Notes: generated by a model not told the origin, from the sequence alone. A DNA stretch of 48,180 bases from Sulfidibacterium sp964473895 (GCA_964473895.1 CAYYRE010000005.1:1-48180); one strand, 5' to 3'; positions 34,401 through 42,461 are shown, counted from the first letter of the stretch. A program made the numbers and translations.

Positions 34401-34961
34401 GAAGGTTCGGGACTTGGATTGGCCATTTCCAAATCGTATGTGGAAATGATGGGCGGCAGGATTTGGGTGGAATCTACCGAGGGCCAAGGTTCCCAATTTT
34501 ATTTTACGTTGCCTTTCGGCCAAAAACAACCGCCAGCTCCCCTACGGAAAGCCGGTCATACTCCGGAACCTGGTGAAATGCAGGTTCCCCCTTTAAAAAT
34601 ACTCATCGTGGAAGACGACCTGGCAAGCCGCGAACTGCTCACCATCATCCTGAAAGGAATCAGCAAAGAAATGCTCTTTGCCTCTGAAGGGGAACACGCC
34701 GTTGCACTGTGCCGGCAACAGCCTGACATTGATGTGATCCTTATGGACATCCGGCTACCGGGTATGGACGGGTACGAAATCACCAAAGCCATTCGGGCAT
34801 TCAACCGGGAGGTTATTATCATTGCACAAACGGCTTATGCCCTTTCGGGCGACAACGAAAAAGCCGTTTTGGCCGGATGCGATGACTATATCCCGAAACC
34901 TTTGAATAAAAACAGGCTGTTGTCGAAAATACGGAAACTGTATCTCGAAAAGCATCAATAA
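31446..34961 (+). CDS. Multi-PAS hybrid histidine kinase with receiver domain
   Basis: A 1171-residue signalling protein without membrane segments, hence probably cytoplasmic. Domains in order: short coiled coil (~1-45), PAS1 (~50-175), a heptad-repeat helix of eight near-identical units with QQL cores (~178-233), PAS2 (~235-360), PAS3 (~362-490), PAS4 (~492-620), GAF (~640-780), HisKA with phospho-acceptor H806 (NMSHEIRTPMNG), HATPase_c with GTG-like motifs (GIGIP, GSGLGLAIS; ~905-1025), and a C-terminal receiver (~1050-1170) with D1101 (MDIRLPGMDGYE). The signal is unknown; a flavin, heme or other PAS ligand cannot be inferred safely. cheD lies just upstream, and an Hpt gene about 160 bp downstream is a plausible next phosphorelay partner. 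Confidence 0.95.
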   Translation: MMSNWNQTKEQLLKEIEKLKQKAEAAVKLEKALKAANRQLQEDKAIISRNHALMRSIMDSPVGMIIFALDKNYRYLAFTSSHRQIMKQIWGVDIREGMNMLEVISYPEDRVKAQRNFDRALRGEHLVFEEEYGDEQLLRSYWENRYSPIFNEQNEIIGVSVFVTDISERKLAQQKLEASVQQLTATVQQLSATEQQLIAANQQLASTEQQLRAANQQLEAFNQQLAASNKLIEQEKNFVENLLETAPSFITVLNIDGNISLFNRFAEKLTGYSKEEVAGKNWFDLFIPQKEKDQITEVFSQVLQNMPEYASYENPIILKNGDERIIEWSNTVLKDENGKLTGLMSIGNDITEKRLTETALRQNQAWLTTLINATPDIICFKDGQGRWLIANEADLALFELKDVDYFGKTDAELAAYTHPLYKESFLRCMQSDEKAWKAKGISIMEEAIEKPNGETIFLETIKVPVFDDNGNRTGLVVLGRDVTRRKNMEDALIKSEEKMNTILESSPVGIYVLDDEGKFIYINKAISEITGYAKQEIIGHSFLEFLDEESKDLVVARYRERIAGKQPPSSYRIGIIIKNGEKRTIQINASRVTDPSGRNQVVAYMEDVTEKSKNEQLQQFLYEISKISIKNISLHDYLAKIRLKLTKLINADNFYVALYDAATDTYGFPYHTDQFDRFDEETRVNLKGTITDYVRRTGKAHFNTLETEKELTKNELITPKGTPAAVWLGAPLINSETGEAMGTLAVQDYHDQNTYSPKDLELLEIVAYNIGVFIDRVKTMEELKKAKEKAEESDRLKSAFLANMSHEIRTPMNGILGFTSLLEEASFTGEEKALFIENIKKSGQRLLDTVNDIIDISKIETGQVVLVKQQVNIKEQVENFCRFFQLEAKSKEVALLCDTPDVDGKPLTLETDPVKFGSVLSNLMKNAIKFTDRGSIRVGYAPVKENGRKMVRFYVKDTGIGIPTGRLEAIFNRFEQADSSNTRAFEGSGLGLAISKSYVEMMGGRIWVESTEGQGSQFYFTLPFGQKQPPAPLRKAGHTPEPGEMQVPPLKILIVEDDLASRELLTIILKGISKEMLFASEGEHAVALCRQQPDIDVILMDIRLPGMDGYEITKAIRAFNREVIIIAQTAYALSGDNEKAVLAGCDDYIPKPLNKNRLLSKIRKLYLEKHQ

Positions 34962-35013
34962 CGCAACATTTACATACAAATAACATTCACCGGATAATGA
35001 TGACAGAAACAGC

Positions 35014-35055
35014 CTCCCGGCACACACCAAACCCGCTAAAAATTAGCCCCGGGAG
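35014..35055 (+). terminator. Hairpin after the hybrid kinase, possible terminator
   Basis: CTCCCGG (35014-35020) can pair with CCGGGAG (35049-35055), and inside it GCTAA (35035-35039) with TTAGC (35043-35047). A short T run follows at about 35060. It lies about 50 bp past the kinase stop codon. Confidence 0.35.
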
Positions 35056-35087
35056 AACATTTTTCTTATAAATGATAAAAAATTTTC

Positions 35088-35095
35088 TATTTTTG
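35088..35095 (+). promoter_or_regulatory. Probable -7 box of the Hpt gene promoter
   Basis: TATTTTTG, an exact TAnnTTTG match, 24 bp ahead of the ATG at 35120. It suggests the Hpt gene can be transcribed apart from the kinase. Confidence 0.5.
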
Positions 35096-35119
35096 AAAAA
35101 CCATTAAACACTTCGCATT

Positions 35120-35467
35120 ATGCAAATGATCGACAAGAAACAGTTTATGGATAATTTTCAGTATTTCGATAATGAGGTCATATTGGAGATTATCAACATT
35201 TTCATTGACGAATATCCGGAACGGATGGAAACCCTGAAAAAAAATATTGCCGATAAAGATTTTGACCAGCTTAAATTCAATGCCCACAGTTTAAAAGGGG
35301 TGGTAGCTAATTTTGTGGCTCCCGAGGTACAAGAATTAGCACGCCAATTGGAACTCAAAGGGGCCCATAAAGACCTCACCGATGCTGAGAAAATTTATCG
35401 GGAGTTGAAGGAAAAGGCGGACATCGTTGTGGAAGAATTAAACGAACTGAAGAAAAATTTCGAGTAA
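35120..35467 (+). CDS. Hpt domain phosphotransfer protein
   Basis: A 115-residue four-helix-bundle protein consisting of a single Hpt domain. The phospho-accepting H56 lies in NAHSLKG, the standard HxxKG motif. It would carry a phosphate from the receiver domain of a hybrid kinase, most simply the one encoded just upstream, to a separate response regulator. No such regulator is in the window. ATG 35120 or the ATG two codons later are both possible starts. It has its own promoter-like box. Confidence 0.88.
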   Translation: MQMIDKKQFMDNFQYFDNEVILEIINIFIDEYPERMETLKKNIADKDFDQLKFNAHSLKGVVANFVAPEVQELARQLELKGAHKDLTDAEKIYRELKEKADIVVEELNELKKNFE

Positions 35468-35479
35468 ACAGGCTCCATT

Positions 35480-36880
35480 TTACTGCTTCAAAAGGGGGAA
35501 AAAGAAATTTTCCCCATCCTTTTTGATTTTCAGCAGGTAATACCCTGACGCAAGAAAAGACACGTTCATTTTTCCAGGTTGGATATTTTCTTTTTGCATT
35601 ATCCTCAAACCGTTTAGATTAAAGATTTCCATCATTACCTGGCCGGCTTCTGCCGGAAAGTCAATCGTCAAATCATTTTCCACCGGATTGGGAAAAATTT
35701 GAAAAGCCCTTTTTACCACAGGCTTTACCCCTGTTACATTTTGCTGATCAGAAAGCCAAAGCCAGGCTTTTCCGAAAGCCTCACGCCAAAGTTTTTCATT
35801 GTGCTGTCCGCCGGGAACCACCTTGGTGGAAATATTCTCATTGGCAAAACCTGCCGATAACAAACTGTCTTTCATGGCCATCATATCCGGTACCATTTCA
35901 GTACTTTCATTTCCACCGCAGAGCAGGTAAAGCCGAATTTGTTGTTTTGCCGGATGCATCCGGACAAACCGCCACACACTGTCGGAAAACCAAAAAGAAG
36001 GCGAAAAAATACCCGCCATACCAAAAACATCCTGATATTTTAAAGCAGCATAAAAAGAAAGCAGGCCACCGAGAGAACTGCCCATAATGGCCGTGTGTTT
36101 GCGATCCGGCAGGGTACGAAAAGCGCTGTCCACGTATGGCTTCAGTGTCTCCACAATAAAACGTGTGTAAAGTTTTCCTTCGCCGCCACCGTACTGGGGA
36201 TTGATCCAGGGTGTTAGTTCATCGATACGCCGCGAACCGCCGTTATCAATTCCAATAACAATCGGTATTTTTTTCCCATCCAAATAGAAGCGGTTCAATG
36301 TTTCATCCACCTGCCATTCACCGGCAAAAGCGGTGTTGTCATCAAAAAGGTTTTGTCCATCATGCATGTAAAGAACCGGATAGGCATCAGATCCCAAATA
36401 ATAATCGGGCGGCAAATAAATCCAAATACGCCGGTAACGGTTCAACTGCGGAATAAAAAAAGCTTTGGAAAGAATGTGTACATTGGTATCAGCCGTGCTG
36501 TTCTCTCCCCCACCGGAAAGCATGTCGGCCCAATTCATTATTTTCAGGTGCAACGTGTCCTGGTTTCCAAAAACAAACTGCCTGTTGGCCAATTCTTCAC
36601 CGGAAGCCCCTTTTTCAACGGTCTCCCAGCTACCGCGGGTAAATTTAAATTGAATGGCAGTACCTTCGGGCCTCGCTGTTAAGGTTATCCGGTAAACACC
36701 CAGGGTATCTTTCGTAAGCCGGTAGTCCGGATCGCCCGGATTCCAGCCGTTGAAATCGCCTGCCACATAAACCGGCGCATTTTCAGGCGTAGAAACAGGT
36801 ACCGAATCCACGCAAAGCGTCACCTGTCCGGAGACATATCCCGTAAAGAGCATAAGGGGAAACAATAAAATTAGTTTCAT
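35480..36880 (-). CDS. Secreted esterase with T9SS sorting domain
   Basis: A 466-residue three-part protein. A signal peptide (MKLILLFPLMLFTGYVSGQ) is followed by an immunoglobulin-like carbohydrate-binding-type module (~20-115; VYVAGDFNGWNPGD is typical of CBM20/CBM48-related E-set domains). An Esterase_D-type alpha/beta hydrolase (~135-375) has the nucleophile in GSSLGG and the motif YMHDGQNLFDD. The last ~75 residues (FQIFPNPVENDLTIDF ... LASGYYLLKIKKDG) are a type A C-terminal sorting domain of the type IX secretion system. It is probably exported to the surface and cleaves ester groups on plant or microbial polysaccharides, though the substrate is not readable. It converges on the Hpt gene. 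Confidence 0.88.
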   Translation of the reverse strand: MKLILLFPLMLFTGYVSGQVTLCVDSVPVSTPENAPVYVAGDFNGWNPGDPDYRLTKDTLGVYRITLTARPEGTAIQFKFTRGSWETVEKGASGEELANRQFVFGNQDTLHLKIMNWADMLSGGGENSTADTNVHILSKAFFIPQLNRYRRIWIYLPPDYYLGSDAYPVLYMHDGQNLFDDNTAFAGEWQVDETLNRFYLDGKKIPIVIGIDNGGSRRIDELTPWINPQYGGGEGKLYTRFIVETLKPYVDSAFRTLPDRKHTAIMGSSLGGLLSFYAALKYQDVFGMAGIFSPSFWFSDSVWRFVRMHPAKQQIRLYLLCGGNESTEMVPDMMAMKDSLLSAGFANENISTKVVPGGQHNEKLWREAFGKAWLWLSDQQNVTGVKPVVKRAFQIFPNPVENDLTIDFPAEAGQVMMEIFNLNGLRIMQKENIQPGKMNVSFLASGYYLLKIKKDGENFFFPLLKQ

Positions 36881-36942
36881 GATTTTTCAATTTTTTGTTG
36901 AAGATGTACATCATCCCACAACATTACATTTTTCCTTTGAAT

Positions 36943-36970
36943 GAAAAAGCCGCACCAGGGCGGCTTTTTC
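36943..36970 (-). terminator. Terminator after the PLP enzyme gene (symmetric hairpin)
   Basis: GAAAAAGCCGC (36943-36953) pairs perfectly with GCGGCTTTTTC (36960-36970) around a 6-base loop. A and T runs at both ends would let it work in either direction. It lies 28 bp past the PLP enzyme stop and upstream of the esterase gene. Confidence 0.8.
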
Positions 36971-36997
36971 GACAAGCTGAATTGTCCGGAAATACTT

Positions 36998-38206
36998 TTA
37001 ATCAATATATTTTAATTCACGCAATGTTTCTTCCACCAAACGGTAACTGCGTTCAATATCATGATCCAGTCCCACCGAAAAACGGACCAGTCCGGGAGAA
37101 AGTCCCATTTCCCTTTGCAATGCTTCGGGTACTTCCGAAGAAGTACTCTTTCCGGAGTTGGAGAACAAGGTCTTAAAGTAGCCCAGACTCACCGCATGAT
37201 ACCCCACCCCTTTTTGTTGCATCCGTTCCATAAAGGGGGCTGCCCGTTCGGCCGTTTCCAAATCAATGGCAATCATTCCGCCAAAACCGAAGTCAGGATT
37301 CATGAGTTCTTTCATCAACTCGTGTTGCGGATGTTCGGGCAAACCGGGATAAATGTGCTTCAATCCGATCTCTTTGAACTTTAGAGCCATGAACAGGGCA
37401 TTTTGACTGTGTTTTTGCATACGGATATGTAAAGTAGCAAGATTTTTCAGAATATTGGCCGACCGCAACGGATCCAGAACCGGCCCGAGTAACATGGCCG
37501 TACCGTCATTCACATTGCTAATGGCATCAATAAAATCTTTGGAAGCGCAGATGGCTCCGGCTACCGCATCATTTTTACCATTGATGAATTTGGTCATACT
37601 GTACACCACTATATCGGCTCCGAGGCGGGCCGGCGAAAAGATCATGGGCGTAAAGGTATTATCTACTACGAGTTGTATACCGTGCGCACGTGTTATTCTG
37701 GCAAGGGCAGGAATATCGGATATCTGCAGCATGGGATTGGTCATCGACTCGGTGTAAAGCACCTTGGTATTTGGCCGGATGGCCCTTTTTATGCTTTCCA
37801 GATCGGTGATATTCACAAAAGTCACCTCAATATTGAATTTTTTTAAATAGTTGGCCAGGAAAGCATAAGTACCGCCATAAGTGGTGATGCTGGTAATGAT
37901 ATGATCGCCTGTATTGCACAATTGCAGCAAAGTGGTGGTAATGGCAGCCATTCCCGAACCGGTCACCCAGGCCATCTCGGTACCTTCCATGGCAGCGAGG
38001 GCTTCCGAAAGATAACGGTTGGTAGGATTCCAGTGGCGCGAATAGAGGAAACAACCTTCGCTTTCTCCGTGAAAGGTTTTGATCATTTCTTCTTCGGTCA
38101 TAAAAGTAAAAGTGGCCGAATCGGTAATGGACGGATTTACCCCACCGAATTCACCGAATTGCTCCAGTTTTTGTATGGCAGTTGCCGGGTCAAAAGTTTT
38201 ATCCAT
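36998..38206 (-). CDS. Trans-sulfuration family PLP-dependent enzyme
   Basis: A 402-residue Cys/Met-metabolism PLP enzyme (cystathionine gamma-synthase, cystathionine gamma-lyase or methionine gamma-lyase type). The cofactor lysine is K206 in SMTKFINGKND. YSRHWNPT (residues 55-62) gives the phosphate-contacting Tyr and Arg from the partner subunit, and VDNTF holds the PLP-ring Asp (D182). Which sulfur amino acid it uses cannot be told from these motifs. The family's usual GHxD after the lysine is GKND here. It is transcribed alone, from a well-formed promoter at 38236-38268 to the hairpin at 36943-36970. Confidence 0.88.
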   Translation of the reverse strand: MDKTFDPATAIQKLEQFGEFGGVNPSITDSATFTFMTEEEMIKTFHGESEGCFLYSRHWNPTNRYLSEALAAMEGTEMAWVTGSGMAAITTTLLQLCNTGDHIITSITTYGGTYAFLANYLKKFNIEVTFVNITDLESIKRAIRPNTKVLYTESMTNPMLQISDIPALARITRAHGIQLVVDNTFTPMIFSPARLGADIVVYSMTKFINGKNDAVAGAICASKDFIDAISNVNDGTAMLLGPVLDPLRSANILKNLATLHIRMQKHSQNALFMALKFKEIGLKHIYPGLPEHPQHELMKELMNPDFGFGGMIAIDLETAERAAPFMERMQQKGVGYHAVSLGYFKTLFSNSGKSTSSEVPEALQREMGLSPGLVRFSVGLDHDIERSYRLVEETLRELKYID

Positions 38207-38235
38207 GGTTATGCTTTTATCAGGTTAATTTTTTG

Positions 38236-38268
38236 CAAATTTAATGATTCAATGGGTCGGGAACAAAA
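38236..38268 (-). promoter_or_regulatory. Promoter of the PLP enzyme gene
   Basis: On the minus strand, TTTTG (38268-38264), a 20-bp spacer and TAAATTTG (38243-38236). Both elements match the Bacteroidota -33/-7 consensus, and the box ends 29 bp ahead of the start codon. It is the best-formed promoter in the window. Confidence 0.65.
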
Positions 38269-38479
38269 TTTTATGAAATTCGCAAAGAAATGTTAAATTT
38301 TATCATTTTTTTTGTGGTTTTTAGCCGGTTACCGGCAGAAATGACATTTTTTAACAGGTTCCGGGCATGCCGGCCGGAAGACAGGAAAATGGATAGTGGG
38401 CCAAGCAATAAACCCAATGGCGCAGCGTAGAACTTGTCACAAAGTAAGAGGGGAAACTATTTTCCGTTGCCTTTTTTTG

Positions 38480-38486
38480 TATTTTG
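38480..38486 (+). promoter_or_regulatory. Possible -7 box of the lpxD promoter
   Basis: TATTTTG, a one-base-short TAnnTTTG, 20 bp ahead of the ATG at 38507. Confidence 0.3.
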
Positions 38487-38506
38487 GCCCACTGAAAAAA
38501 GAGATT

Positions 38507-39538
38507 ATGAAATTTACAGCTGAACAGATTGCCATGGCATTAAACGGCACGGTGGAGGGAGATCCAAAAGCAGAAGTGTCCACGCTGTCGAAGATTGAAG
38601 AAGGGAAACCGGGCAGCCTGAGTTTTTTGGCCAATCCGGCTTATACCAAATACATATACACCACACGGGCCGACATCATCATCGTCAACGAAGATTTTAA
38701 ACCCGAAAAACCGGTCCATACCACGTTAATCCGGGTGAAGAATGCTTATTCCGCTTTTACCGATCTGCTGACCCTGTATGCCCAATCGAAGGAAAACAAA
38801 CAAGGCGTTTCGGAAAAGGCAAGTATCGCTCCCACGGCACAAATAGGTAAAAATGTATATATCGCCGATTTTGTGGTTATTGGAGACCATACCATCATCG
38901 GGGATGAAGCAAAGATTTATGCTCACACGGTCATTGGTGACCATTGTAGCATCGGGGCCCATACCACTTTATACTCTGCTGTAAAAATTTACGACGAATG
39001 TATTATCGGCAACCATTGCCGCCTGCATGCAGGGGTTGTCATCGGTTCCGACGGGTTCGGTTTTGCCCCGGTGGAAGATGGCAAATACAAAAAAATCCCG
39101 CAAATTGGCAATGTGGTGGTGGAAGACGATGTGGAGATTGGCAGCAACACCACCATCGACCGGGCTACACTGGGTTCCACCATCATCAGGAAAGGGGTTA
39201 AGTTAGACAACCTGATTCAGGTGGCTCACAATGTGGAAATTGGCGAAAACACAGTGATTGCCGCCCAGACCGGCATTGCCGGTTCCACAAAAATAGGCAA
39301 AAACTGTATGATTGGGGGGCAAGTAGGCATTGTAGGACATATAACCATTGCCGATGGTGTAAAAATCCAGGCACAGTCGGGCATAGCAAGAAACATTAAA
39401 AAACCGGGAAGTACCTGGGAGGGGTCTCCGGCCTTTCACCTGCCCGATTTTATGCGTTCTTATGTGCATTTTAAAAATTTCAGTTCCATCGTTGAACGCA
39501 TCACTCAATTGGAGCGACAAATAAATAAAAAGGAATAA
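38507..39538 (+). CDS. lpxD: UDP-3-O-acylglucosamine N-acyltransferase LpxD
   Basis: A 343-residue enzyme for the third step of lipid A synthesis. The N-terminal uridine-binding domain (~1-100) has SFLANPAYTKYIYTT. A long left-handed beta-helix of hexapeptide repeats follows, with the catalytic-type His in NLIQVAHNVEIGENT, and then a C-terminal helix (RSYVHFKNFSSIVERI..). The length matches E. coli LpxD. ATG 38507 was chosen because the family begins here; the 37 upstream codons of open frame have no homology-like features. Confidence 0.95.
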   Translation: MKFTAEQIAMALNGTVEGDPKAEVSTLSKIEEGKPGSLSFLANPAYTKYIYTTRADIIIVNEDFKPEKPVHTTLIRVKNAYSAFTDLLTLYAQSKENKQGVSEKASIAPTAQIGKNVYIADFVVIGDHTIIGDEAKIYAHTVIGDHCSIGAHTTLYSAVKIYDECIIGNHCRLHAGVVIGSDGFGFAPVEDGKYKKIPQIGNVVVEDDVEIGSNTTIDRATLGSTIIRKGVKLDNLIQVAHNVEIGENTVIAAQTGIAGSTKIGKNCMIGGQVGIVGHITIADGVKIQAQSGIARNIKKPGSTWEGSPAFHLPDFMRSYVHFKNFSSIVERITQLERQINKKE

Positions 39539-39614
39539 ATACCTCGCAGCACAGTAAAATCAGGGGCACACAGCAAGAAGAGAGAAAAAAAGTGGCACCA
39601 AATAAAAAAAATAC

Positions 39615-39622
39615 TAATTTTG
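39615..39622 (+). promoter_or_regulatory. Probable -7 box of the lpxC promoter
   Basis: TAATTTTG, an exact TAnnTTTG match, 36 bp ahead of the lpxC ATG. Confidence 0.45.
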
Positions 39623-39658
39623 TGCCCAATTATTTAACATTAACATAACATCGTTTTA

Positions 39659-40585
39659 ATGACTGAAAGGCAAACAACCCTGGAAACCCCCGTTTCCATC
39701 GAGGGGCAGGGACTTCATACCGGCACCATGGGGACAATGACTTTCCTCCCTGCTCCTGCAAACCATGGAATAAAATTTAAACGTGTTGACCTGAACGGTC
39801 ATCCGGTGATTGATGCGACCATTGAAAATGTCATCAGTACCGACAGAGGCACCTGTATCGGTACCAATGGCGCTAAAGTTTTTACCATCGAACATGTCAT
39901 GGCCGCTCTGAGGGGAATGAATATTGACAACGCACTGATTGAGCTGAACATGGAGGAAATCCCCATTAAGGACGGTTCGGCCAAATATTTTGTGGAAGCC
40001 ATCGAAAAAGCCGGCATCAAAACATTGGACGCCGAAAGAGAATATCTGGAGATTACCGAAAATATCAGGATGGAGATTCCGGAGAAAAAAACCATTATCG
40101 AAATCCGTCCCTCTAAACGTTTTTCGCTGAATGTCACCATCGATTTCGAATCAAGGGTCTTGGGTGAACAAACGGCTACCATGGATGATATTGCCGAATT
40201 CAAAGATAAAATTTCACCCTGCCGTACTTTTGTGTTTTTGCATGAACTTGAATTCCTGTTAAAAAACAACCTGATCAAGGGGGGTGACCTGAACAATGCC
40301 ATTGTTTTTGTTAACCATCAGCTTCCCCAGGAAGAGATGGATTATCTGGCCGACCTATTCAAAAAACCAAGGGTAAAAGTCAACGGAAACGGCATTCTGA
40401 ACAATCTTTCGCTCTATTTCGACAACGAACCGGCAAGGCACAAATTGCTGGACATGGTGGGCGATCTTTTCTTATTGGGAAAACCTTTGAAAGGACACGT
40501 TACGGCCTTCCGTCCGGGGCATCATGCCAACACGGAATTTGCCAAATTAATTGCCGAAAAACTTAGCGTTTTGACCAATGATTAA
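39659..40585 (+). CDS. lpxC: UDP-3-O-acyl-N-acetylglucosamine deacetylase LpxC
   Basis: A 308-residue zinc deacetylase for the committed step of lipid A synthesis. The zinc ligands are visible as H79 (TIEHVMAAL) and the later H and D of PARHKLLDMVGDL. The catalytic His is in the GHVTAFRPGHHAN stretch. The domain is complete and about the size of stand-alone LpxC from Proteobacteria. In the Bacteroidota I know, LpxC is fused to FabZ in one ~460-residue protein. Here the frame stops at 40583-40585 after SVLTND, and fabZ restarts 8 bp inside it in another frame. See the finding on the split. Confidence 0.95.
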   Translation: MTERQTTLETPVSIEGQGLHTGTMGTMTFLPAPANHGIKFKRVDLNGHPVIDATIENVISTDRGTCIGTNGAKVFTIEHVMAALRGMNIDNALIELNMEEIPIKDGSAKYFVEAIEKAGIKTLDAEREYLEITENIRMEIPEKKTIIEIRPSKRFSLNVTIDFESRVLGEQTATMDDIAEFKDKISPCRTFVFLHELEFLLKNNLIKGGDLNNAIVFVNHQLPQEEMDYLADLFKKPRVKVNGNGILNNLSLYFDNEPARHKLLDMVGDLFLLGKPLKGHVTAFRPGHHANTEFAKLIAEKLSVLTND

Positions 40586-41051
40586 AGAACCACCTTTTGA
40601 CATTTATGCCGAACCGGTTTATGATATCAACCGGATAAAAAAAACCCTTCCGCACCGCTCCCCGTTTTTATTGGTGGATAAAATCCTTGAAATTTCCAAA
40701 GAGCACATTATCGGGTTGAAAAACGTGACCATGAATGAGCCTTTTTTTACAGGGCATTTTCCGGACGAGCCGATCATGCCGGGCGTTTTGCAAATTGAAG
40801 CCATGGCACAGGTGGGCGGTATTTTTGTTTTGCAGGACATTCCCGATCCGGAAAAATATTCAACCTATTTTTTAAAAGTCAATAATGTCAGGTTCCGTTC
40901 AAAAGTGGTACCCGGTGACACACTGATTTTTTCATTGGAACTGGCAGCGCCCATTAAAAGGGGCATCTGCGACATGCGCGGGAAGGTATTTGTGGGAAAT
41001 AAACTTGTCATGCAAGGCGATTTGGTGGCACAAGTGGTAAAAAACAAGTAA
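40578..41051 (+). CDS. fabZ: 3-hydroxyacyl-ACP dehydratase FabZ
   Basis: A 157-residue hot-dog-fold dehydratase of fatty acid synthesis. The motifs PHRSPFLLVDKI and GHFPDEPIMPGVLQIEAMAQ contain the catalytic His and Glu. The ATG at 40578 overlaps the lpxC end by 8 bp (ATGATTAA), and an in-frame TGA at 40572-40574 excludes a longer N-terminus. The first ~18 residues (PPFDIYAEPVYDINRIK) resemble the linker found between LpxC and FabZ in fused Bacteroidota proteins. Re-initiation after lpxC termination is the likely mode of translation. Confidence 0.94.
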   Translation: MIKEPPFDIYAEPVYDINRIKKTLPHRSPFLLVDKILEISKEHIIGLKNVTMNEPFFTGHFPDEPIMPGVLQIEAMAQVGGIFVLQDIPDPEKYSTYFLKVNNVRFRSKVVPGDTLIFSLELAAPIKRGICDMRGKVFVGNKLVMQGDLVAQVVKNK

Positions 41052-41054
41052 AAA

Positions 41055-41843
41055 ATGAACCAACCGTTAGCCTACGTTCATCCTCAGGCAAAAATTGCAC
41101 CCAATGTGGTGATTGAGCCTTTTGTGAATATTGAAAAAAACGTGGAGATAGGAGAAGGTACCTGGATCGGTTCCAATGTTACCATTATGGAAGGCGCCCG
41201 TATCGGAAAAAACTGTAAGATATTTCCCGGTGCCGTGATTGCAGCCATTCCGCAGGACTTAAAATTTGCCGGAGAAGAAACCCTTGTAAAAATAGGAGAT
41301 AATGTGGTCATTAGAGAATTTGTGACCATTAACCGGGGTACCAAAGCCAACTGGGAAACCGTGGTGGGAAACAACTGCCTGCTCATGGCTTATGTCCACA
41401 TTGCGCATGACTGTATTTTGGGAAACAATGTCATCCTGGCCAATGCCTGTAACCTGGCAGGTCATATAGAGATAGACGATTTTGCCATTATCGGTGGCAT
41501 GTCGGCTGTACACCAATTTGTTCATATTGGAAAACACAGCATGGTAGGTGGCGGCAGTATGGTGAGCAAAGATGTACCTCCATTTACCAAAGCCGGCAGA
41601 CACCCCATTTCTTTTGTGGGCGTCAATTCCATTGGCTTGCGTCGACGCGGATACTCGAACGAACAAATCAATTTTATCCATGAGGTGTACCGGAATCTAT
41701 ACCTGAAAGGCCGGAATATTTCGCAGGCAACCGATTACATTGAAACCAATATGCCCATCAACAAAGACAGGGATGAAATCCTGAGCTTTATCGCAAACTC
41801 TCAACGAGGCATTATGCGGGGATACCGCAGGGTGAAAGAATAA
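41055..41843 (+). CDS. lpxA: UDP-N-acetylglucosamine acyltransferase LpxA
   Basis: A 262-residue trimeric acyltransferase, first step of lipid A synthesis. It has hexapeptide-repeat beta-helix turns from residue ~10 on, the catalytic His in YVHIAHDCILGNN, and the C-terminal helical part (GYSNEQINFIHEVYRNLYLKG). The length is that of the family. It starts 3 bp after fabZ, so lpxC-fabZ-lpxA form one tightly packed unit. Confidence 0.96.
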   Translation: MNQPLAYVHPQAKIAPNVVIEPFVNIEKNVEIGEGTWIGSNVTIMEGARIGKNCKIFPGAVIAAIPQDLKFAGEETLVKIGDNVVIREFVTINRGTKANWETVVGNNCLLMAYVHIAHDCILGNNVILANACNLAGHIEIDDFAIIGGMSAVHQFVHIGKHSMVGGGSMVSKDVPPFTKAGRHPISFVGVNSIGLRRRGYSNEQINFIHEVYRNLYLKGRNISQATDYIETNMPINKDRDEILSFIANSQRGIMRGYRRVKE

Positions 41844-41870
41844 TATTTTCATTTAAAGCATTTAACGATT

Positions 41871-42437
41871 ATGGCAACAACAGCAGATTTCAGAAACGGT
41901 TTGGTCATTGAATATAACGGTGAATTGTGGACCATTGTGGAGTTTCAACATGTGAAACCCGGCAAAGGCCCCGCTTTTGTCCGTACCAAGTTAAAAAACG
42001 TAAAAACCGGTCGTGTTTTGCCTAACACATTTACTTCCGGAGTAAAAATCAATGTGCAGCGTATCGAAAAAAGAAGCTACCAGTATCTTTATCGCGAAGG
42101 AACACAATATCATTTCATGAATACGGAAGACTACGAACAGACTTTTTTAGACGAAGACATGATTCCGGCACCCGACCTTTTAAAAGAAGGGGACCTGGTA
42201 ACCATTGCCTTTCACGCCGAAACCGATTCGCCGATAGCTTGTGAAATGCCTGCTTACGTTACTTTGGAGGTGGTTTACACCGAACCGGGCGAAAAAGGAA
42301 ATACGGCCACCAACACTTTTAAAGATGCCAAGCTGGAAACCGGTGCCATTGTCAAAGTACCTCTTTTCATCAACATTGGCGACAAAATCAAAGTAGATAC
42401 CCGTACCCATGAATATGCCGAGCGGGTCAAAGAATAA
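41871..42437 (+). CDS. efp: Translation elongation factor P
   Basis: A 188-residue, three-domain beta-barrel factor that relieves ribosome stalling at proline stretches. The domain I loop is KPGKGPAF with K32 at its tip, the position that is modified in many bacteria. No modification enzyme (EpmA, EpmB, EarP or similar) is in the window. It lies 27 bp after lpxA, at the end of the lipid A group, and is followed by a strong terminator. Confidence 0.96.
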   Translation: MATTADFRNGLVIEYNGELWTIVEFQHVKPGKGPAFVRTKLKNVKTGRVLPNTFTSGVKINVQRIEKRSYQYLYREGTQYHFMNTEDYEQTFLDEDMIPAPDLLKEGDLVTIAFHAETDSPIACEMPAYVTLEVVYTEPGEKGNTATNTFKDAKLETGAIVKVPLFINIGDKIKVDTRTHEYAERVKE

Positions 42438-42461
42438 GGTTATCACTTTTATGAGCATCAT

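Larger units (their letters stand above)
38207..38506. other. Divergent promoter region between PLP enzyme and lpxD
   Basis: 300 bp without a gene. It contains the minus-strand promoter (38236-38268) and a plus-strand -7-like box (38480-38486). It also has a 13-base palindrome GCCGGTTACCGGC (38324-38336) and, just after it, a second GC-rich inverted repeat (TTCCGG ... CCGGAA, about 38358-38378). The palindromes may be terminators or protein sites; neither has a T run. Confidence 0.5.
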
